A DNA stretch of 64,000 nt. Origin: Mytilus edulis. Taxonomy: Eukaryota > Mollusca > Bivalvia > Mytilida > Mytilidae. Positions 46,563 to 59,315 of this stretch are shown here, piece after piece. The stretch's first letter is position 1, and the number at the start of each line of letters is the position of its first letter. Made by a program: the position numbers and the translations under genes. Location of the stretch: positions 83,765,592-83,829,591 of the forward strand of contig NC_092345.1 of assembly GCF_963676685.1 (NCBI RefSeq), written 5' to 3'. The notes under the pieces are model-generated. The model saw nothing but the letters and a program-made list of their open reading frames with translations, had not been told where the DNA came from and searched no databases.

Positions 46563-49500
46563 CTAGTTGATGAGGGGAAGGCAGGATAATGGTGAATTGA
46601 TGAAAACAGTATCTGGTGATAAACCAACTCCATATACAGATAGTAACCCATGATGTACCCTGTAAGTATAAAATGAAGGTATCATTGTAATAATATATAA
46701 ACATTTATAATATTTTGAATCAATTTTCAGCAATATGTGTACAATAAATTAAAAGTTTTACAACATTTTTACTTTTAAATGATGTCATTAAATGGGAAAT
46801 GACATTGAACTTCATCAAAAAAGAGGGAAGTATTGCATGTTTAATGAGAATAATAAAAATAGTATTTGACACTGTGCCTTACTGGTCACAAGTAGTAAAA
46901 GAAAAGCTTAGCATTATGTAAATAAATAAGATTGCTTATTCCATCTTGAACAATTATTTGAATTTTCAATGTTTATCAATGTAGAATTTTCCAGTTTTTA
47001 TCCCCTGGAAAAGTAATTTGATAAAACATACCTAAAAGTCAATAATGTGTCATCACATATCTCATTATCAATATTCCATACAGTCTGAATCTTTGATTCC
47101 TCTTTTATCCTTTTCTTTTCTTCTTTTTTTAACACCTTCTTTTTCCTTCTCCATCTCTCCTCATCAGCAAAAGTTTGTCGATACTGCATTCCTACAAGTT
47201 GTTGGTCCTGTGGAGCACTGTTTACAAGTACATTGTCTTTTCTCTTATATATGTTGTTGTTTTTATTCCCAGATCCCTATGGAATAGAGATATAATACAT
47301 TTAATATTAATGACTGATCTACACTCATTTAAATTTTGAACCTCAACAGATACCAACATGGGGTGTTGATGATATGGGAAATGTAAAACCTATGTCTCTC
47401 TATTGACACTCTATTCATTATTGCAGGCAAAAATAAATTTAATGTAACAAAATTTGTTAATGCCAAGGTCAGTCTGTAAAACATTTTTTTTTTCTAAAAA
47501 GCAGTTTGGTTGTTATTAAATTCTTGTGTTTCTTACAAATCAGTGTAGAGACTTACTGTACGACTTCCAGGTGGTGACACATCGTCAACTTCATCATCTT
47601 CATCGGTATCATCAAGATCATCCAGATCTTCTACACTGTCTGCTCTCCGTGGTGATGGGGTGTGGATGCTTCCATTCTCACCATCAATTATAAACGCATC
47701 ACCTGACTTAACACCTTGGACAGACATTCTATGTTCTATAGACTTCATACGATCCTCCACCTCATTATATGTAGTATCCTTGTAGTTCCAACCCATTGGA
47801 TATCTAGGTTTAAATCTTACATCTTTTACCCTATGTATCTCCACAAATGGAAAATCAAACTGTAAAAGAAATCATAAGTTTATTCTTTGAACAATAAAAC
47901 CTGAACACTTGTCTAAATTTCTAAATATCAATTTCATTTATATTCATATTCATTTTAGAAGAAGTAAAATGTGTTAATTGTAAGTTAGTAAGTCACACAC
48001 AGTCTAATCCCAGTGTATGATTATGAAAGTTAATGTTAAAATACTTCTATAACATGACACATAAATAAATATTGTGTATCAACAAAGGTATCGATCGATG
48101 CAAAGTAAAAACTATAGCTCATATTGTGACTAAAAACTAAATGTCTTAGAATAACACTAATGAACCAAAAAATAGACATTTTTTTTACAGATATAACTCA
48201 AAAGTCAGCAATAGTATATTTTTTAGTATATTTTTTATGATAAACTTGTACTATTATTATTGAACTCAAATCCTTCTTTCTGTTTTCTTTAATCTTAAAA
48301 CAGTTTCCATTATACTTTAATTTATTAATAAAATGTTATATTTACCTGATTTTTATGGTTTCCATGACGTTTCAGATATCTTATAAAATCCCTTCGTGAG
48401 CAGTCTTTAACTAGAACTAACTCCATAGCACCATCAGATAAATGAGTAAATTTACTGAGCCCCTCAGGAGCCACCTCACAATTGCCTGGTATACTATATA
48501 ACCCAACATGATAGTAACTCCCCTTGCAGGCTTTCCATGGATTGTCTTCTAACACTTCCTCTGAGAGTTGTTCAGTATCACTTAAACCTAAATAGATCAA
48601 TAAGTCAATAGTTTATAACATTGGTTGAAATGCTTTTGATTTTCTCATCAAATCACGTGTAAATAAAATCCTGTAAATTCTTTTCTCTGATACTGTACAA
48701 CAGAAGGTGGTGTTAAGACATAATCATTGTCAATGAAGTTGCATCAACTCAAAGGGGGAAAGTGTACAAAAAAATATAGTTTCTTCCATTTTCTACTTAA
48801 TTTACATTCAAAGTCAATGTTATCAAATAAATACTTATCCAAAATTATACAATTTGTAATCCAACAGTAATAATTCCCTCATCAGATATGCACACACTGA
48901 AATGTCTTGCCTTCATTACTAATCATTGATATTATGTTGATAGTCCTAAGTATAAAGCTTTATTTAAACTGTCACATAAACTTAACATTAACCAAGGTAA
49001 CTAAACAAAGACCAATGAACCATGAAAATGAGGTCAAGGTCAGATGAACCATGCCAGGCAGACATGTATAGCTAACAATTCTTCCATACAACAAATATAG
49101 TTGACCTATTACTTATAGTTTAAGAAAAATAGACCAAAACACAAAAACTTATCACTGTGCAATGAACCGTGAAATTGAGGTCATGGTCAAACAAGAGGCT
49201 CTCAAGAGCCTGAATCGCTCACCTGGTAAACAATGCCTTAAATATGATGAACAAATTGTGAAAAAATTGTCATTAAAGGACAATAACCCCTCAAGGGGTC
49301 AATTGACAATTTTGGTCATATTTAACTTATTTGTAGATCTTACTTTGCTGATCATTTTTGCTGTTTACAGTTTATCTTTATCTATAATGATATTCAAGAT
49401 AATGACCAAAAACTGCAAAATTTCCTTAAAATTACCAATTAAGTGGCAGCAACCCAACAATGGTTTGTTTGATTCGTCTGACAATTTCAGGGCTGATAGA

Positions 49501-52500
49501 TCTTGACCTAATGAACATGTTTACCCCATGTCAGATTTGCTCTAAATGCTTTCGTTTTTGAGATATAAGCCAAAAACTGCATTTGACCCCTATGTTCTAT
49601 TTAAAGTAAGGGCGGCCATGTTTTTTGACGGATCAAAAATCGAAGCACACACTTTGTGCAGGATAATCTAAGGAACTATCATGCTAAGTTTCATCCAAAT
49701 CCATTCAGTAGTTTCAGAGGAGAAGATTTTTTAAAGTTAGCAAATATGATGAACAAATTGTGAAAAATTGTCATTAAAGGACATTTACCCCTTAAGGGGT
49801 CAATTGACAATTTTGGTCATATTAACCTATTTGTAGATCTTACTTTGCTGATCATTTTTGCTGTTTACAGTTTATCTTCATCTATAATAATATTCAAGAT
49901 AATGACCAAAAACTGCAAAATTTCCTTAAAATTACCAATTAAGTGGCAGCAACCCAACAATGGTTTGTTTGATTCATCTGAAAATTTCTGGGCTGATAGA
50001 AATTGACCTAATGAACATTTTTACCCCATGTCAGATTTGCTCTAAATGCTTCCGTTTTTGAGATATAAGCCAAAAACTGCATTTGACCCCTATGTTCTAT
50101 TTTAAGTAACGGCGGCCATGTTTTTTGACGGATCAAAAATCGAAGCACACACTTTGTGCAGGATAATCTAAGGAACAATCATTTTAAGTTTCATTCAAAT
50201 CCATTCAGTAGTTTCAGAGGAGAAGATGTTTGAAAAATTGTTAACGACGACAGACGACGACGACGGACGCCAAGTGATGAGAAAAGCTCACATGGCCTTT
50301 TAGGCCAGGTGAGCTAATAAAACCTGTGGGACCGATATATAGATCATAAAATATTTCCAAACACCAAATATAGTTGACCTTTGGCATATAGTATTAGATA
50401 AAAAGGCCAAAACTCAAAAACTTAACTTTGACCACTGAACCATGAAAATGAGGTCAAGGTCAGATGACATCTGCCCGCTAGACAGGTACACCTAACAATC
50501 ATTCCATACAACAAATATAGTAGACCTATTGCATAAAGTATGAGAAAAACAGACCAAAACACAAAACCTTAACTATAACCACTCAACCATGAAAATGAGG
50601 TCAAGGTCAGATGACACCTGCCAGTTGGACATGTACACCTTACAGTCCTTCCATACATCGAATATACTAGCCCTATTGCTTCTAGTATCTGAGATATGGA
50701 CTTGACCACCAAAACTTAACCTTGTTCACTGATCCATAAATTGAGGTCGAGGTCAAGTGAAAACTATCTGACAGGCATGAGGACCTTGCAAGGTATGTAC
50801 ATACCAAATATAGTTATCCTACTACTTATAATAAGAGAGAACGTAACATTACAAAAAATTTTTACTTTTTTTTCAAGTAGCCACTGAACCATGAAAATGA
50901 GGTCAAGGACATTGGACATGTGACTGACCGAAACTTCGTAACATGAGGCATCTATATACAAAGTATGAAGCATCCAGGTCTTACACCTACTAAAATATAA
51001 AGCTTTTAAGAAGTAAGCTAACGCCGCCGCCACCGTAGCCGCCGCCGGATCACTATTTCTATGTCAGAATTTACACGACAGTATACATTAAAAGCCTAAT
51101 ATCACCAAATATACATTTCAGTATGTCATATATTCTTTCTATTACAGATGAGGGTTATATAAAGTGAATACTGGTAATCACAGATATAACTATTAACACT
51201 GGAATAAGTTACTGAGGTACAAAATATTCAAAATCAGTACTATTATTCTTGATATTAGGAGTACTTACTATTAAAATCATTACTATTATTACTAGAATTA
51301 AATGGTTGTACTATACATTCCCTCCACTACATCAGACGTATTGTCATCTTGTTTACTTGCATCTACGGTACACACACATCACATCTGGGGTAAAATACAA
51401 AAAAAAAGTACATCAAATATGGTTAAGATTTGTCTTCTTTAATTCGTATTTAAATTCTGAAAGTTTTTCTTTTTGGTAAATAATCTCAATGTATACATGT
51501 AAAGCCACACATCAGTTTCATGTTCATTTTCCAAAAGAATTTTAAGCTGTGAAGTTGACAAGTGAAATGCATAGGGGGATCCAGGGGGCCCGCCCCCCCC
51601 CCCCCCCCCCCCACCCCCCCCCTTTGTGGGAAAAATTGGTTGATTATATAGGGAATCACTGAAGCATGACCGGAGCGGCCCCCCCCCTTAGGTCAGTCAG
51701 TGGGCCCCCTTATGAAAAGTTCTGGATCCCCCACTGAAATGATACAACATTAAGTAAATATATCAAAGAAAGTTCACTGACCATTTTCAACTTTAAATTT
51801 TGTAACTCTTTTTGATATTTTCAACACAATGCTTTTACATTTTTTCTCAGTATTTTCAACAAAATGATTTTCAATGTAAAAAATGCACATCACAATTGCA
51901 TGTCATTGAACAAAATGTTTTCAGTTTCTTCAAATTCACTCCATCCCATAAAAAAATGACACATAAATTTTCTATTGAATGCTAATACTTACCCTGTACG
52001 ACATACAGTATACTGCTGTTCACCAGAGAGAGGGTCTGCAGGGAGATATTCTATATCACATTCATACATTCTGTTATGTAAAGCAAATGAAGTTAGTTAG
52101 GCTAATGAGTTATGTTAAATCTAATTCCTAAATTTTCCAAAAGTTCATACATCTAAGACTGCATGTATTAAATTATATGGTTTCCAAAATTCCTTGAGTA
52201 AGAATTAAAAGTTTCCTCTTGAAAATGTGTTGACCACTGGTGTTGTGTGTACAAATGGTGAAAATTATTGCAGGGATTAGCAAGCAAAAAAAAACTATTG
52301 CAAGACTAAACAGAAGACAAAACATTCAGGTTTTTGTTGTTTTATTGTTTTAAATTTTTAATAATACCCATATCTTCTCCAACTTCCAACAAAGACAAAT
52401 TGATTCTAAAATGAGGTTACAATATTTGTTGCAGATAAAATTTTGTTAAAACCCCCAACTAGATTTACAAGCAACAAAAACTTTCAAATTGTACACATCA

Positions 52501-55500
52501 ATGTTAAATTGGAGATATCTGTTTCATATTTTGCACTGAATAAGGGGTAATGTATCATCATTTTTTACAATGTATGCTACCTATCTATGAGAAAATAAGA
52601 CTAAGGCAATTTTATTGTTATCCTATCTATAGGCAAAAACTAAATGTTAATACCTGACAAACATGTGATAATTAATAATACTATGCAGTCCTGAACAGTG
52701 AACTGTGCATTCTATGGATATCAGTTATAAAACCTACCTGAATTTAGATTTACTAAGTGCTTTAACTACTGCAGCATCTAATCCTTTACTACCAAGTCCT
52801 ACACGGTTATATTTTTTGGCTAATTTGAGAACATTTCCAGCAAAGCCATATTGGCATATAAAACCCCATTGTAAAAATTTATCTTTGTGGAAAATTGAAA
52901 TAACATCTACTGCAGCTGTTCTACCTGTTAGAGAAAATTAAATTCAGTCAAACTAGGATTTAATAATATTATAATATGTTTTTGTAACAATAATGAATAA
53001 TATTTTTAAAGTATCAAAATTAAAACTAAAACAGGTTAATGAGCAGATATTGTTGTCTTGCTAAAAATGTTTAATTAAACAACAAAATCTCATCAGATCT
53101 AAGGAAGATAATTCATCAAACAAATCGTCGACGTATACATATATTTTTGGTTGTACTCCTATCAACAAAAAGTTTCCAAAGAATAAAAAAAACAAAGAAA
53201 GACAGATAAACGTAAATCTGTCTCATTGTTAATAAAGCAACTCTTAAAACTATGATCCATTTCAAACCATCTACATGCGAGAAAATAAACGAAGTACTTG
53301 GCCTTTTTTAACAACTTACCTAGTATAATATTGATTGCAGCACTAACTGGATCTAACTGACCTAATACTGATTTAGCAGCCTGATTTGTGGTGCCTGAAA
53401 AATACAATTAATTTCATCATTAATACAAAGAAAAACTTTCCCCAGCGCCAGTAAGCAGAGATCAGACTCACTATCACCTACTTCTGTACAATAAGATTGC
53501 CTAACTCTAGACATATATTGTTTGTCTTCATCAGGTAAATATTTACAAGAACTTAAAAAATGTTGGGACGGACGACCTGCTTACTTACATAAAACACAAC
53601 ACTTTATTTGACCACCAGTTCTTATACTACCTGTCTTCTTTGCACTTCTGTCAAAATGTTTGTCTTTTATTGACGCCCGTAAAACCTTGGCTTCAGAGGC
53701 TGAATGAATTTCATCAAGTAAACTATCAAGTGCCTGTGAAATTTCTGGTTTCAAAGAAGCTAATGTTTTTGACCGTAATTCAGTTCCATATCGCTGCTTC
53801 ACTAGGTTGGGCAAGTCATGATTTATAAGTCTTAACCAAGTAAGTACAATTAGGTTTTCCAAAGAAGGCGATAGTTTTCCGTCGGCTTGAGGTACTTCTC
53901 CGTGGTGATGAATATTGCCACAGGCATGAAGCAAATTGTCTTCAATAAAACTAGCTAATCGCTGAAACAAGTCCTGAGGACGCTCATTTGGTTCCAAAAA
54001 GATGCTATTAAAATCAAGAAAGTGTCAACCAGTAGACTGAAATCCGTAGTGTAGACGAATTGACTGCCAAATAGAATTAATTGATGTCGAATTCTTAATT
54101 ATAGTGTTTCTTGAAATAATTGGACAGTAATTTGCTATTTGCCCTAGCATAAGGTCCAAATGTGTGCACTTTTGGGCTGCTGTTTGTCGGTTAGCTTCGG
54201 TAACCTCCTCGCCATCGTTAGCAATGCCACGCAAAGGATTGGCGTTGGTTTTCTTCAGCCATGTAAATCCATCAACAAGGAATGATGCAAAGTTTTGATC
54301 AAGGGACAAGTTATATTGTAAGTTTTGTCTCCAAGCTTCAAAAGATGTTATTGTTTCAACTTTTGCGAGTGACCATTGTTTTGTAAAGATCAGTTAAGTC
54401 CAACAATAGAAAATGTTGTAGTGTTAGTCAAAATAAATAACAAATTTTTCTGCTCACCATTTACTTGAGTGGAATAATGTTCAAATTCTTGTATTATTTG
54501 AGATGTGGGTTTCATAAACCGCTGCCACCACGCCAGTAAGCAGAGAAAACTATAACACATGTGATCGTTAATTAATAATTTAATAATGATCGTGAGGCAG
54601 TAAACAATAAAGGGAAATAACCCATCAATAATCATACATGTATATGACACATGGTATAAGGGAGATAATACAAATCAATACATGTAACAATCAATACAAT
54701 ACATTGGTGCAGAAATCATTATTTACAAGATGAAAATTAAACCTCATCATTAATTTTCAAAAGATGTCAGCGAAAAAAGAAATGTATGATGATGAATAAT
54801 GATTGATGGCTGATTAACATCCAGTGACATAAATATATTTTCAGGACGAAAACATTCTAATGTTATATGAATATTGATCCTGCTTTGCACTTGACTGACA
54901 CGCTGAGATGGATTTTTAAAACGATAGTGCTACAAGGTAAGTCTGCAGGAAGACATGTCACCCTACCTGAACACAGTATTTTGACTCCTAGCTGGCCTGT
55001 TTTTGCTCTCTTTTATGCTGCATGCTTTGCTGAGAAGCAGCACATACTTATTTAATAATAAACAAAAATCCAGAAGTTGCTTACCAAATTTCTGAAGTAA
55101 CTTGGACCTTTGACCTCAAAATATAAAGGGTCTTTGTCATGTGCCCAATGAAATTGGTCAAGTTTTAACAAACGGTTCAAAATGTGGAAACAAAGATTTT
55201 GCCCAATTCTCTTTCAATCAATAGCTACAGTGACTTAGTCTTTTGAACTACATGTATAGCTATTAACTTTAGTTCTGGTTATTCTCCACCCAGGGCCCAT
55301 TATAGAGCCAACTTTAGTTCATAATTTGGAGATACAGGTCAAAAGAAAAGAAAACATCAATAAACTCTTCGCCAAAATTTCAATCTACTAAAGTTGTTTT
55401 TACCTTAACAAGTTAACAGAAAAATAAAGGACCTTGACATTTCATTCTCATTCTTTTATCCTAGTTTCAATCTTATTGTTTTGTACTTCACAATGAAAAC

Positions 55501-58500
55501 AAAAGACCATAATTTGAAGAGTCTAAATTTCACTGAGGACAATACAATGATCTTACTGTGAGTAAATACATTGGTCAGGCCTGTTTATTACCCACCTGTA
55601 GGGATAATTCCCAATGGAATATGACATCTTGCTGGCGTCAATCCATTTTTGAGATCTATATGTTTTGAAGCTTGTATTTTATTCAGTAATGCTGTGGTCA
55701 CTTTACTAACTGTACCATCTCCACCAACACAGCAAATACTAAAAAAGAAAAATTACTTCATCAAAAGAATTAGATAACAAAAGATTAGATCAAAATATTA
55801 CTTCAAGGTCTGCTGGTTATACCATTGGTAAGCTTAAAATTGTGCACAAACAGTAATTCAATTTCAAACAAGCATAATCATGAGAATAAGGTACATATAA
55901 AAAGTTCCTGACATAATTCGTCTTTACACTATAAAGGTAAAAGGTCACAACTTACCAATCATACTGATCTACTTCTAAATGTATCATTTCCTGTTTCACA
56001 TATTCATTATGCTGTATCTCTGTGAAAAAAGAGGAGATGAAATGTACCAATTCAATTTTAAGAGAACTAGTCCAGGAATAAATTATCCAAATATGATATC
56101 TTTCTTGCAGTAGAAATTTGATTTCCATGCTTACAGAGCTTGCATTTAGATCCTCACTACAATTTTGTTAGTGAGCAAGAATTAAAACTTAAAACAAAAT
56201 AAAATTGTATTGCTTTAAATGTCCAGCCTTTGAATTGTTCTTACACAGAAAAACACCTGGCTGAGCATTGTCATATTTTAATAATTTCAATGCAAAACTA
56301 ATGATAACTTTTCATGTTTTGTCCACTTTGTGTGCTTTAACATTGCTCTAGCTGTCATTAATCTTACCTAAAAAGCATAATATTATACCGGTAGCATAAA
56401 TCTGCTATAAAAACAAATTGTAAATACAACTGTAATTGTTTGGTCATTATAATCATTGCTCTTTTTAAATAATGTTCTTTTCATATGTTATTGAAAAATT
56501 TTACATAAATGTTTGAATTAGATGTGTTTAAATCTCAGCACTTTAACCTCAGTGCCAAATAAACTAAATATGACTACAGCTGAAATATTCCATTTTGTGT
56601 ATATTTAGCTGCAACTTAACACTTTTTAAATTTGATTGTATTCAACAGTTCTTATTATTTAAAAGATGTGACATATACCTGTAGAATCAACAATTAAATT
56701 GGCTGCCTCAAACAGGTGCTGAATTTTCTGTTTGTAGATATTACTACTGTTATGTGGTCCAGCATGACTTTGTATATATAACTTCATTGATTTAGGTCGT
56801 TCTTTTATAGCTGAAAATGAAACAGAAATATTTGAATGAGTCTGTTAGTCTTTAGCTGAATGCAAAATATACTTGCATAAAAATAAATTTTTGTGATAGA
56901 TTCATTCACTGATTCAGTTTGGATGCGGTTTTCACCGACAATATCAGCTATTAAAATACTTTTACATGTAGATTGAAGTACTGAACTATTAAAAAATTCA
57001 CAGCATTCAAGCAAACTTTATATAGCTCTACATGTTCTGTAAAACTGTTGCCTTATATATTACGATTTGACAATTGTTTTGTTTTGTTTATTAGTGTACA
57101 TTTTGTACTTTGTACTACATGTATTTTGATTTTCAGCTAAAATAAAAATTTCACTGCATAGTCAATTTTGTGTGCATGACTTGATATGTATGTTTTGTTT
57201 TACTTGTTGTTATGTTGGTTTTAAAAACTCTTCAGAGCTTATGTTTGTAATTGCTATGGTTATACCGACTCTAAATAAAGCTTTATGTCTTATTATGGTC
57301 AATGCTATATCATATACATGTACATGTATGTATCCCTTAAATACCTGGGACATGACAATTAAGTATCAAATCTATAATTAAAGGACTTCTTTGGAATGTA
57401 CGTGTACATGTATGCTAAATCACAAACACATTTGGTGTCAATCCTTTCAACCTGGGGTGTCCTATCATGAATGAAGTCTGCCCAGCATGTCATGGTTTAT
57501 CCTTTTTTGAGTGCAAGACAAAAGTCAACTCTCTCTATTAATTTGAAGTGTTTTTACCCCTGACCATAAATGAAAAATATCAGCTATACTCTATGCTAAT
57601 TGTCTCTTTCTACAGTTTGTACTAAATACTTGCACATTAAGCTTTTGAATAATAGGATTTTCTGTAATTCTTACCATCTAAATAATCTGTTATTTTCTCA
57701 CAATATTCTTTACAAATTTTTTCACTTGGATGTTCCAGTTCTATAATTCTTTCCTTTAAATTATTTGGACCAAAGACTTGATAGGCATATATAGTAAAAC
57801 CTTGACACATGCCCTCTCCTTCATGTTGTCCTGTTGTTTTTCTGCGTTTAATCTTTACACCTAAAATATCCTCAAGAGGTAAAACCTCTTCAGCAACTCC
57901 CTTTTTCTTTTTAAATAGTCCCTTTGATCTCACACCTGCAATACAATCAGAAAATTATGAATACATATCGTTATATAATTTACTACTATATAAATAGTGA
58001 GCACTTTTTTAAAGCTTCTCTACCAGGAAAAATTTTCACTCTTCTTTGCATTTTATTATAATAGAAGTAATAGATTTGTTTACACATTTCTTTTATAAAT
58101 ACATGTGAACTCACTGCATCCATGTATTTTAATATTTTAATCAAATAGACTAATTTACCATTGAATTTTAATGTATGAAAAGAAGTATTAATTTACAGGT
58201 ACAATGTATCTGCTATCAGAACAAGCTAAACATATTATGTTACATTTGTATGTAATTTATTATCAATAGATCTTGGCTCTGATTTTTTTTTCCTGAAAAT
58301 GTTCTGACATGAGTGATATAGAAAATATCAGATACCTAAAAGCAAAAGTGATTGTTATTGTTCAAGTGTCAACTCTATTCTTAGGTCAAGAATTTCAAAT
58401 CCCAGGTCAGGCTTCATAGATTTCTAAATAGTGACATAGCTTCCTTTAAGGGCATACAATACAGCTACAGGGGAGGTAATGACGTTGGTAATTTTTTGGT

Positions 58501-59217
58501 TATGTCAATCTGCCAGATATCGGAAAAAGATAAATTTTTGGAGTGATTTTTTTCATTAATTTGAACAAGTATACCCCTCTTTTTAAATTGATGTTTGACT
58601 TGATACTGTTTTTTTTATTTTTCAGTTTTTTAAAAGGAGAAATCACAAATGATTATTTTTTTTAAAGAAAATAGCAAAAAATGCCACTTTAAAATTATCT
58701 TAGTTTCAAACATAAACCAACATCTCTTGAAGACACACTTTGATCTAACACTGGTGACTTAGCTCTAAGGCTTTAAATGACTATCCTCTCATTAAATAGG
58801 GAATACTCTACTCCACTAGATTATCATTTGGACCATCATGGGACTTAGCAAATACATTTCCAACCAATATCGGCAATAAATATATAATTTTAATGAAGTT
58901 GCCTTAAAAAAATGATTAATTAGCATTACGCACTCGATTGTGCGTGTTTTTCTTATTCCATGGGATACTGCACATATACAAAATATTGATTATGTTTCAT
59001 ATTGATAACTTAGTGGATGTTAAAATATCATACCCTTATTGCCGCTGACACTGACCCAGCTGATGTTCCCATTTGCCAATGAAAGGGTCACATCAAACCC
59101 GTCTTCGCGAATATCAAAAATGTTTGTCACGTCTTCTTCTGAGACAAATGGGTTCGCGAAAGCTCCAGTGTGTTTAGGAATTGGCATTCCATCATCTGAA
59201 TAAGTATAATCTACCAT
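46563..59217 (-). CDS. CERKL: Ceramide-kinase-like protein (CERKL/CERK family), 13 inferred exons
   Basis: Exons, 5' to 3' on the minus strand: 59034-59217, 57675-57935, 56679-56810, 55956-56019, 55596-55738, 53320-53394, 52738-52924, 51993-52070, an inferred microexon ending near 51374 and starting at 51384, 48346-48587, 47557-47859, 47032-47276 and 46563-46659. Junctions are GT-AG and the phases close to 673 residues. An N-terminal PH-like region (about 40-147) precedes a diacylglycerol-kinase-type domain with GGDGT at 219-223. [22 protein letters not shown] and the C-terminal [10 protein letters not shown] match CERK/CERKL blocks. C372-x3-C376-x2-C379 has the spacing I recall from ceramide kinase. 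The usual glutamate after GGDGTxx is K226 and the NP-x-GG loop is absent, so kinase activity is doubtful, as for CERKL. Residues ~500-630 form an added acidic then basic segment. The start has context AAATGG; an AG six bases before it may be a 5'UTR acceptor. CERKL versus CERK is inference. Confidence 0.82.
48880..51050 (+). repeat. Dispersed tandem array with AGGTCAAGGTCA, in a ceramide-kinase-like intron
   Basis: Units of ~147-150 bp share ACAAATATAGTTGACCTATT, ACAGACCAAAACACAAAA, ACCATGAAAATGAGGTCAAG and GACATGTACACCT. The start (CACACTGAAATGTCTTGCCT) matches the array at 41700. The end is a GCCGCCGCC-rich stretch at 51023-51047. Exact AGGTCAAGGTCA sites lie at 49031-49042, 50451-50462 and 50598-50609. 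The array is split by a 1126-bp insertion at 49192-50317. Confidence 0.8.
49192..50317 (+). mobile_element. Second copy of the 'AGAGGCTCTCAAGAGCC' dimeric element
   Basis: It interrupts an array unit between GGTCAAA and TAAAAC; uninterrupted units nearby read GGTCAAATAAAAC, which supports the insertion point. The left end has GAGGCTCTCAAGAGCC and CGCTCACCTGG; the right end has GCTCACATGGCCTTTTAGG and CCAGGTGAGCTAA. Two ~500-bp modules repeat with a 502-bp offset (AATATGATGAACAAATTGTG at 49241 and 49743). The open frame at 49162-49506 belongs to this repeat. Confidence 0.75.
51574..51732. repeat. C-rich inverted-repeat element with GGGGGATCCAG ends
   Basis: GGGGGATCCAG at the left pairs with CTGGATCCCCC at the right. 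The interior has a run of more than 20 C broken by a single A and a second CCCCCCC run. Homopolymer length here may be unreliable. It resembles a small repeat found in several marine invertebrates. Confidence 0.6.
53446..54546 (-). pseudogene. Broken LTR-retrotransposon gag fragment in a ceramide-kinase-like intron
   Basis: One reading frame on the minus strand runs across most of the segment and is interrupted by in-frame stops at 54025-54027 (TGA) and 53581-53583 (TAA). The upstream block (54309-54028) and the next block (53997-53584) look like a capsid-type gag, and a Cys/His-rich stretch follows with an [10 protein letters not shown] motif seen in gag tails of invertebrate Ty3/Pao-type elements. 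No protease, reverse transcriptase or integrase is present. The fragment is bounded by identical CGCCAGTAAGCAGAGA at 53446-53461 and 54531-54546. It ends about 50 bases from the exon 6 acceptor of the host gene. Family assignment is tentative. Confidence 0.6.
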
Positions 59218-59310
59218 TTCTATAAAGGAGAAAGTGATGAGAAACGATAATGGTCAAAATACATCGGAAGTTCAAAATTTATCACGGACTGTCGAAATTA
59301 CTGAGTTGTG

Positions 59311-59315
59311 ATTGG
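59311..59315 (-). promoter_or_regulatory. Candidate CCAAT box of the ceramide-kinase-like gene
   Basis: CCAAT on the minus strand (within GTTAGCCAATCAC-like context) lies about 95 bases upstream of the ATG. The start of transcription is unknown and a 5'UTR intron may intervene, so this is only suggestive. Confidence 0.25.

Noticed and set aside
49192-50317. Helitron, because of a 3' hairpin followed by CTAA and an A/T insertion point
   Set aside because: The 5' end does not begin with TC, the other copy lacks the CTAA end, and that copy shows a flanking direct repeat, which Helitrons do not make.
53640-53828. Plus-strand 62-codon frame
   Set aside because: Antisense shadow of the gag fragment.
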